Of a stretch of 11,477 bases of DNA, positions 6,807 to 11,477 are shown piece after piece. Under the pieces are notes generated by a model. That model saw nothing but the letters and a program-made list of their open reading frames with translations, was not told the origin of the DNA and did no database searches. The DNA comes from Clostridia bacterium. Lineage in GTDB: Bacteria; Bacillota; Clostridia; Oscillospirales; CAG-272. Location of the stretch: the NCBI GenBank assembly GCA_900763885.1, contig CAAFLY010000030.1, positions 1 to 11,477 on the forward strand. Reading direction: 5' to 3'. A program made the translations under genes and the position numbers. The stretch's first letter is position 1. Every line of letters starts with the position of its first letter.

Positions 6807-7559
6807 ATGACACAGGACGAAATATACCGCATCGCATACCGTCAATCCGCCATCGACGCGGGCTGTTTGCCGGAGGATTTCACCGCCTCTGCGCACCGAT
6901 TCTGCCTCTCCAGACCCCATCCGGACGCAAGGCAGTATCTCCGGCTGCCGCTTTTCTGCGATTTCATCAGCTACGGCACGAATATTGTGGTCTCCGGGGA
7001 GGATGCCGCGCTGCCGATCGCAAGGGAATATCTCGCCGCCCATCCGTATCCCGACTGTTTTCTCACGCCCGCGCTCCATTTTCTGACCGAACGTTTCGCA
7101 CCGTATCACGCGCGCCCGCACTTCATGGCGGAGTATTTTCTGCCATGCCGGGACCCATTGCCGACGCTGACCTGTGACGCCGTGCTGCGCATTCTCTGTA
7201 AGGATGCTCTCTCTCCGCTTCACGAGGATGCGGCATGGTCTATGGCGCTGTCGCAAAGCCACCCGGAGCGCGATATTTTGGGTGTCGGCGCATTTGCGGA
7301 CGGGAGGCTTGTCGGTCTTGCCGGATGCAGCGCGGATTGCAGCACCATGTGGCAGATCGGGATCGATGTACTGCCCGCCTATCGCCGTCGCGGAATCGCC
7401 GCAGCACTGGTCGCCGCTATGGGAAACGAGATCCTCTCCCGCGGCAAGGTTCCGTTCTACTGCGCGGCGTGGTCGAACATTCCGTCTGTAAAAACCGCAA
7501 TCCGCGCCGGATTCACGCCTGCCTGGGTCCATCTGACCTGCATCCGCAGCGAATCGTAA
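6807..7559 (+). CDS. GNAT family N-acetyltransferase
   Basis: A 250-residue protein with a C-terminal GNAT fold. Motif A, the acetyl-CoA pyrophosphate-binding loop, is seen as IGIDVLPAYRRRGIAAALV (about 184-202), with RRRGIA matching the R/QxxGxG/A pattern. It is preceded by GVGAFADGRLVGLAG strands (159-173) and followed by YCAAWSNIPSVKTAIRAGF (218-236), the usual 'N..S...a...GF' ending. Residues 1-130 form an N-terminal region often seen in clostridial GNAT proteins of this length. The acceptor substrate is unknown. I start it at the ATG at 6807 because GGAG (6797-6800) sits 6 bases upstream; the frame stays open back to 6690, but that would overlap the GH10 start. It is the only plus-strand gene between two minus-strand groups and ends directly at a terminator. 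Confidence 0.88.
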   Translation: MTQDEIYRIAYRQSAIDAGCLPEDFTASAHRFCLSRPHPDARQYLRLPLFCDFISYGTNIVVSGEDAALPIAREYLAAHPYPDCFLTPALHFLTERFAPYHARPHFMAEYFLPCRDPLPTLTCDAVLRILCKDALSPLHEDAAWSMALSQSHPERDILGVGAFADGRLVGLAGCSADCSTMWQIGIDVLPAYRRRGIAAALVAAMGNEILSRGKVPFYCAAWSNIPSVKTAIRAGFTPAWVHLTCIRSES

Positions 7560-7560
7560 A

Positions 7561-7614
7561 AAAAACGCGGATCATACGTTGTCTGACACAAAACAACCCA
7601 TGATCGGCGTTTTT
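7561..7614. terminator. Long bidirectional terminator between GNAT and aldo/keto reductase genes
   Basis: Outer arms AAAAACGC (7561-7568) and GCGTTTTT (7607-7614) pair perfectly. After one G/G mismatch, GATCAT (7570-7575) pairs with ATGATC (7600-7605), and GTTGT (7578-7582) with ACAAC (7593-7597), leaving a 10-base loop. T tracts follow in both directions. It begins right after the GNAT stop codon and can stop the convergent aldo/keto reductase transcript as well. Confidence 0.85.
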
Positions 7615-7624
7615 CAAAAGGGAG

Positions 7625-7662
7625 AAAAGCGGATCCTGTCCCCGCGTCCTTATCCTATCCGC
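7625..7662 (-). terminator. Possible second, weaker terminator for the aldo/keto reductase transcript
   Basis: GCGGAT (7629-7634) and ATCCGC (7657-7662) form a 6-bp stem with a 22-base loop. On the minus strand it is followed by TTTT (7628-7625) and a further pyrimidine-rich run. It lies between the end of the reductase gene (7674) and the longer hairpin at 7561-7614, so the pair could act as tandem terminators. The loop is long, so this call is tentative. Confidence 0.4.
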
Positions 7663-7673
7663 CACGTGCCTAG

Positions 7674-8642
7674 TCAGGCATCGGTGAGATCCAGTTCCAT
7701 TGCCGCTCCGTATTCCGCAAGCTGCTCCGGTCGCGATACACTGACAATCGGGATCACCGGCTGTCGTTTTCCCGCAAGATATGCCGCGGACAGGGCGGTC
7801 ATGGAGCAGCCGGTCTCTTCGCGGAGGGATTGCAGGAGACGGTAATTGCGCGCGTTCCCCGCTGTCATCCATTCGGGCCTGTAGGACGCGATGCCGACAA
7901 ACCGACCGTCTGCGCCGACCGTCACGCCATCCCGGGCGAGCTTGTCGAACCAACCGTGTGCCACCGCGGAAAACGGCAGAATGAGAAGCTCCGCGTCCGC
8001 ACAGTACCGGGCAAGCTCTGCGGTCACAGGTTCCATGCCGTCCGGTGGGCAATAATCCTCTGCCCCCTCCATCGCCAGACTCCACTCATTCGACAGCCCC
8101 GCAAAAACCCGTTTCCGATCCGCGCCGAGATAGTCGATCGCCGTCCGCACCCGGTCAAGCCGATAATTGGAGAAGCCGAACGCGCCGATTTTTCCGGAAT
8201 CCACCATCTCCACGCAGAAATCCACGATATAGCGGATGTCGCGCGTCCGATCGTCCCGGTGGAGGAGATAGATCGGGATCGTGTCCAGTCCAAGAGAACG
8301 GCGGCTTTCCTCCAGATCGGCAAGGGCGCATTCCCTGTTTACGCGCGGGGTATCATGTGCCTCCGGGAGATAATGACAGCACTTCGAGGTGATCGTCATA
8401 TCCGCAATCCCACGATCGGCAAGCCACATACCGATACATTTTTCCGACGCGTTTGTATGATCGACGCCCCACCTGCCGTACACATTCGCCGTATCGAGGA
8501 ACCGACCGCCCATCGCGTAATATGTATCCAAAATTGCAAAAGCCTTTTGGAGCGGTGCGCTGGAGAGTCCCTCAGAGCCCATCGACGCGGTGCCGAGACA
8601 AAGTCCGGACAAGGCGCGCCCGTTACGCAGTACCGTTTTCAT
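7674..8642 (-). CDS. Aldo/keto reductase
   Basis: A 322-residue NAD(P)H-dependent oxidoreductase of the aldo/keto reductase superfamily, a TIM-barrel enzyme that interconverts aldehydes or ketones and alcohols in the cytoplasm. The catalytic tetrad is complete: Asp50 and Tyr55 (FLDTANVYG), Lys87 (TITSK) and His128 (YLLHRD). The N-terminal LCLGTASMGSEGL and GFSNY (156-160) also fit the family, and the C-terminal part carries the cofactor-binding region (PIVSVSRPEQLAE, 298-310). The substrate cannot be told from sequence. The ATG at 8642 is preceded by GAGAGG about 8 bases upstream. Only 12 bp separate it from the end of the ABC exporter gene, so the two are almost certainly in one operon driven from 10406-10434. 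It ends at one or two terminators. Family certain; the link with the exporter is positional. Confidence 0.92.
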   Translation of the reverse strand: MKTVLRNGRALSGLCLGTASMGSEGLSSAPLQKAFAILDTYYAMGGRFLDTANVYGRWGVDHTNASEKCIGMWLADRGIADMTITSKCCHYLPEAHDTPRVNRECALADLEESRRSLGLDTIPIYLLHRDDRTRDIRYIVDFCVEMVDSGKIGAFGFSNYRLDRVRTAIDYLGADRKRVFAGLSNEWSLAMEGAEDYCPPDGMEPVTAELARYCADAELLILPFSAVAHGWFDKLARDGVTVGADGRFVGIASYRPEWMTAGNARNYRLLQSLREETGCSMTALSAAYLAGKRQPVIPIVSVSRPEQLAEYGAAMELDLTDA

Positions 8643-8654
8643 TGTTATGCCCTC

Positions 8655-10376
8655 TCATTCTGCCATTTTCATGCCCTGCCACAGCTCCGCGTATATGCCG
8701 TGCTTCTGCAGCAGCTCATCGTGTGTACCCCGCTCCTCAATGCCCTTATCCGTGATCACGAGGATCTCATCCGCGTTTTTGACCGTTGTCAGCCGATGCG
8801 CCACCACGATCGTTGTTCTTCCCGCGGACAGCTCCTCCAGACTTTTCTGGATCATCATCTCCGTCGCGTTGTCCAGTGCCGAGGTCGCTTCATCAAGGAT
8901 CAGCACCGGCGGATTTTTCAGAAAGACCCGTGCGATGGCGATCCGCTGCTTCTGACCGCCGGACAGTTTTACGCCGCGTTCGCCGACCATGGTATCGAAG
9001 CCGTCGGGCAGGCTGTGGATATAGTCAAGGATGTTCGCACGTCTTGCCGCGTCCTCGACCATCTCATGGGTCGCATCCGGCGTACCGTAGGCGATGTTGT
9101 CGTAGATGCTCGCATTGAAGAGGAACACATCCTGTGCCACGATGCCGATGTTCTGCCGCAGCGACGCCCGGGTGATTTCGCGGATGTCGGTGCCGTCCAT
9201 GGTGATCTTTCCGGACAGGATCTCATAAAAGCGCGGGATCAGGTGACAGATGGTCGTTTTGCCGCCGCCGGACGGTCCGACCAGTGCGAGCGTTTTACCG
9301 GCCGGCACGGTCAGGGAGAGATCGTGGAGCACATCCTTTGTTTCCGCGCCCTCGTAATGGAAGGTCACGTGATCGAACACGATATTGCCCCGCACTCTGC
9401 CGATCTCGCGTGCGTCCGGCGCATCCTCCTCGACAGGCGCATCCATGATCTCCAGAAACCGCTTGAAGCCCGTCATACCGTTCTGGTACTGCTCCATAAA
9501 GGAGATGAGCCGCCGCACCGGATTCATGAAAATGCCGATGTACAAAACGAACGCTGTGAAATCGCCGATGTTTATCTTTCCGTACGCGCAGAAAATGCCG
9601 CCCGCGATGTAGAGAATAACCTGCAGAAAATCGCCGATGAAGGTGGTACCGCACTGGAACTGCGCCATGACCTTATACGCGCGGCTTCTTGCCGCTACAA
9701 ATTTCGCGTTTCCCTTATTGAACTGCTCGTTTTCAAATTCCTGACTGGTATACGCCTTGGACACGCGGATCCCGGCGATGCTGTTTTCAAGATTCGCGTT
9801 GATCTCACCGGTCTCCACTCTCGTAGCCGTGAACGCGTCGCTCATCTTCAGGCGCAGACGGGAGGAATAGATCACCATGACGGGCAGGGTCATGACGATG
9901 ATGACGGCAAGGGGGAGATAGATGCGCGCCATCATGACAAACGCGCCGATGATGGTGATGATCGAGAGGAAGAGATCCTCCGGTCCGTGATGCGCCAACT
10001 CCGAGATGTCCATGAGGTCGCTGACGATCCGGGACATGATCGTTCCCGTTTTGTTGTTGTCGAAATACGTGAGCGGCAGCCGTTCGAGGTGATTGAACAC
10101 ATCGCGCCGCATATCCGCCTGCATATGGACGCCGACGAGATGGCCCCAATAGGCGACGAAATAGTTCATCCCGAGCTTGACGATGTAGATGCCGAGTAAG
10201 ATCACCGCCCAGAGCACAAGGAGGCGGATCTGGTTGTTCGGGATATACACGTTGAGCATGTTTCGCGTGATCGTCGGATACACAAGGTCGCACAGAGCGA
10301 GGATGAGCGCGCAGAGCATATCCGCGGCGAACATCTTCCACTGTGGCTTATAATAGGGTAGAAATCGTTTGATCAT
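8655..10376 (-). CDS. ABC exporter, fused membrane and ATPase domains (MsbA/BmrA-like)
   Basis: A 573-residue half-transporter that would work as a dimer to export lipids, drugs or peptides. Residues 1-310 form the six-helix type-I exporter domain (ABC_membrane), with helices visible near 17-35, 53-72, 134-152, 155-172, 245-263 and 270-288. Residues 330-573 form the ATPase: Walker A GPSGGGKTT (367-375), Q-loop Gln415, signature LSGGQ (471-475), Walker B VLILDE (491-496), D-loop SALD (499-502) and switch His527. All catalytic residues are intact. AAAGGAA lies 6-8 bases before the ATG at 10376, and a good promoter lies at 10406-10434. The aldo/keto reductase follows in the same operon, and a membrane-linked MerR regulator lies upstream on the same strand. 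No second ABC subunit is adjacent, so a homodimer is likely, or the partner is elsewhere. The cargo is unknown. Confidence 0.93.
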   Translation of the reverse strand: MIKRFLPYYKPQWKMFAADMLCALILALCDLVYPTITRNMLNVYIPNNQIRLLVLWAVILLGIYIVKLGMNYFVAYWGHLVGVHMQADMRRDVFNHLERLPLTYFDNNKTGTIMSRIVSDLMDISELAHHGPEDLFLSIITIIGAFVMMARIYLPLAVIIVMTLPVMVIYSSRLRLKMSDAFTATRVETGEINANLENSIAGIRVSKAYTSQEFENEQFNKGNAKFVAARSRAYKVMAQFQCGTTFIGDFLQVILYIAGGIFCAYGKINIGDFTAFVLYIGIFMNPVRRLISFMEQYQNGMTGFKRFLEIMDAPVEEDAPDAREIGRVRGNIVFDHVTFHYEGAETKDVLHDLSLTVPAGKTLALVGPSGGGKTTICHLIPRFYEILSGKITMDGTDIREITRASLRQNIGIVAQDVFLFNASIYDNIAYGTPDATHEMVEDAARRANILDYIHSLPDGFDTMVGERGVKLSGGQKQRIAIARVFLKNPPVLILDEATSALDNATEMMIQKSLEELSAGRTTIVVAHRLTTVKNADEILVITDKGIEERGTHDELLQKHGIYAELWQGMKMAE

Positions 10377-10405
10377 ACCGGTTTCCTTTCGATTGGTAAT
10401 GCCCT

Positions 10406-10434
10406 ATTATACCATTCTCCGACAATTATTGCAA
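10406..10434 (-). promoter_or_regulatory. Promoter of the ABC exporter-aldo/keto reductase operon
   Basis: On the minus strand, TTGCAA (10434-10429), a 17-bp spacer, then TATAAT (10411-10406). The -10 is perfect and the -35 matches at 5 of 6 positions. Transcription would start near 10399, about 23 bases before the ATG. The 17-bp spacing is ordinary rather than the 19-20 bp typical of classical MerR-activated promoters, and I see no clear dyad in the spacer. Direct MerR-type activation by DNA untwisting is therefore not supported here. Confidence 0.82.
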
Positions 10435-10451
10435 GGGGTTTCGAAGAATTT

Positions 10452-10494
10452 AAAAATAAGAAATCCCGCACCAGAGCCGATACGGGATTCTTAT
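10452..10494 (-). terminator. Terminator of the MerR-membrane protein gene
   Basis: On the minus strand, TAAG plus AATCCCG pairs with CGGGATT plus CTTA (one bulged T) around a 14-base loop, and TTTTT (10456-10452) follows. It lies just after the MerR-membrane protein gene (ends 10508) and before the exporter promoter, so the regulator and exporter are separate transcription units. Confidence 0.82.
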
Positions 10495-10507
10495 ACGATT
10501 GCGCGAA

Positions 10508-11437
10508 TTATTCCCTGCCGCGATGGCGGATCAACGTTACGATGGTCAGCACAAGGGAAATGGTCGGCGGCGCGATCGTCCACAGACGGCACAGGGCATG
10601 GATCTGCTCTGTCCGGAGCATCATGAACACACTGTGCAGAATCGAATAACGATACGCGAAAAACTCGTACAGCTGCAGTCGCTGATCCATGGTATCCTTC
10701 AGACAGCACAGCGCGATGAAAAACACGCCGATCGAGATACATACCGCGTACAGCGTCCACTGCTTTGCCGGATCACGGACCAGCCACAGCACGGCGAATA
10801 CGAGCGCGGCAAGGATCGACAGCCCAACCACGCCAATGAGCCAGTGGGTGCAAAGATTTTCCAGGCTGAACGTATAGAACAGCTCATATCCGCCCTCTGC
10901 CTTTAATTTGGGTTGCGCGAACATGGCGTTGATCCACTTCGGTGTCAAATACAGCGTGCTGTAGACCAGGCATAGGGTGGCAAAGAGCATAGGCAACCTA
11001 TCCTGTACATAGCGGCGGATGTCGGTTTTGGTCATAGCGGAATCCTCCTTCGGAATCGATTTTTCTGAAGCGGCGGTTTGCATATGGGCGCATACGGCGG
11101 ACACGCTGACCATATCGGCAGGATCCATATCGGACAGCATCGCAAGGATCCGCTCGTTTTTCCCGATCTCATCGGTAAGACTCACGCGTCGTTTTTCCAC
11201 AATCTGCGGAATCTCCTCCGGCGTCTCGGTCATCGCGCGGATGTCGGCAATAGAAAACTCCGCCTTCCGCAGGGTGGCGATCCGGGATAGGACCACCGCG
11301 TCCTCCTCCGAAAAACGGATCGATTCTCTGCCGGAATAGCTGGCGGTCTTTTCGGGAAATACCAGTCCATTCTCGATATAGAGCCGTACCGCACGGTCGG
11401 TCAGTCCGGTCCGCTCACAGATTTCTTTCATGCGCAT
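10508..11437 (-). CDS. Membrane-tethered MerR-family transcriptional regulator
   Basis: A 309-residue protein with two parts. Residues 1-70 are a MerR-type winged helix: MKEICERTGLTDRAVRLY (3-20) is the helix-turn-helix, followed by the RFSEEDAVVLSRIATLRKAEFS wing and helices. A coiled-coil-like dimerisation helix (about 74-104) and a flexible linker (105-134) follow. Residues 135-309 hold four predicted membrane helices near 148-164, 199-220, 227-246 and 285-303, ending in RHRGRE. It may sense a membrane-soluble signal or membrane stress and control nearby DNA, perhaps the exporter operon just downstream. The start at 11437 has AAGGAGGT 8 bases upstream; a second ATG at residue 3 is less well placed. 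A second strong start lies inside the gene at 11035. No ligand-binding domain typical of soluble MerR proteins is present. Domain call firm, target inferred. Confidence 0.85.
   Translation of the reverse strand: MRMKEICERTGLTDRAVRLYIENGLVFPEKTASYSGRESIRFSEEDAVVLSRIATLRKAEFSIADIRAMTETPEEIPQIVEKRRVSLTDEIGKNERILAMLSDMDPADMVSVSAVCAHMQTAASEKSIPKEDSAMTKTDIRRYVQDRLPMLFATLCLVYSTLYLTPKWINAMFAQPKLKAEGGYELFYTFSLENLCTHWLIGVVGLSILAALVFAVLWLVRDPAKQWTLYAVCISIGVFFIALCCLKDTMDQRLQLYEFFAYRYSILHSVFMMLRTEQIHALCRLWTIAPPTISLVLTIVTLIRHRGRE
11033..11050 (-). promoter_or_regulatory. Internal ribosome binding site and ATG at the MerR/membrane domain junction
   Basis: On the minus strand AAGGAGGA (11050-11043) lies 7 bases before an in-frame ATG (11035-11033), codon 135 of the MerR-membrane gene. 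This is as good as any start site in the window. It would yield a 175-residue protein holding only the four membrane helices. The ATG is part of ATGA: in the +1 frame a TGA stop overlaps it, the classic arrangement of two translationally coupled genes. The bases are seen directly; use of this start is inferred. Confidence 0.6.
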
Positions 11438-11460
11438 TGGTTTTTACCTCCTTCACCGGC

Positions 11461-11466
11461 AGTATA
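11461..11466 (-). promoter_or_regulatory. Possible -10 element of the MerR-membrane gene
   Basis: TATACT on the minus strand lies about 24 bases before the ATG at 11437. Its -35 would fall beyond the window edge. The implied transcription start would be at the edge of the ribosome binding site, so the leader would be very short and the call is weak. Confidence 0.3.
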
Positions 11467-11477
11467 CACTTTGACCC

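Noticed and set aside
7830..10199. Open frame of almost 800 codons on the plus strand opposite the ABC exporter
   Set aside because: It is a shadow of the exporter and reductase genes; its sequence is low-complexity and basic, with no RBS.
10377..10434. Classical MerR-activated promoter with a 19-20 bp spacer and operator dyad
   Set aside because: The spacer is 17 bp and no clear dyad lies between -35 and -10.

Overview
The window looks like chromosomal DNA of a fermentative Bacillota, probably an uncultured gut or rumen clostridium. The evidence is strong AGGAGG-type ribosome binding sites a few bases before nearly every start, plain TTGACA/TATAAT-type promoters, Cys-lipobox lipoproteins and carbohydrate-active enzymes typical of such bacteria. 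Coding DNA is fairly GC-rich and the short intergenic gaps are AT-rich. I see no tRNA, rRNA, IS element, phage gene or CRISPR array. This taxonomic call is an inference.

Layout. (1) 1-1962, plus strand: a leader with an unusual nested dyad, a DUF2961/GH172-type glycoside hydrolase, then the wreck of an ABC sugar-binding lipoprotein. Its signal peptide and its C-terminal third remain, but roughly 250-300 codons between them are missing and the two ends are in different frames. (2) 1997-2035: a bidirectional terminator. (3) 4177-2059, minus strand: a lipoprotein with a Glu/Thr-repeat linker followed 31 bp later by a ten-helix EamA transporter built from two similar halves. This pair has a near-perfect promoter (TTGACA, 17 bp, TATAAT). 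(4) 6696-4294, minus strand: a GH10 xylanase and a sialidase-fold (Asp-box) hydrolase, both without signal peptides, so both probably act in the cytoplasm on imported oligosaccharides. (5) 6807-7559, plus strand: a GNAT acetyltransferase that ends in a bidirectional terminator. (6) 10376-7674, minus strand: an ABC exporter (fused membrane and ATPase domains) followed 12 bp later by an aldo/keto reductase. (7) 11437-10508, minus strand: a MerR-type DNA-binding domain fused to a four-helix membrane domain, with its own terminator before the exporter operon.

How the parts may work together. Regions 1 and 4 suggest use of plant or host glycans, with the DUF2961 and GH10/sialidase enzymes trimming oligosaccharides. 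The sugar importer once linked to region 1 appears to be decaying here. Regions 6 and 7 could form a sensing and efflux unit: a membrane-tethered one-component regulator next to a drug/lipid-type exporter. The most unusual signal is inside the MerR gene. A perfect Shine-Dalgarno and ATG sit exactly at the junction of the DNA-binding and membrane parts, which suggests either two products from one gene or a recent fusion of two genes. No clearly novel multi-gene defence or mobile system is visible.
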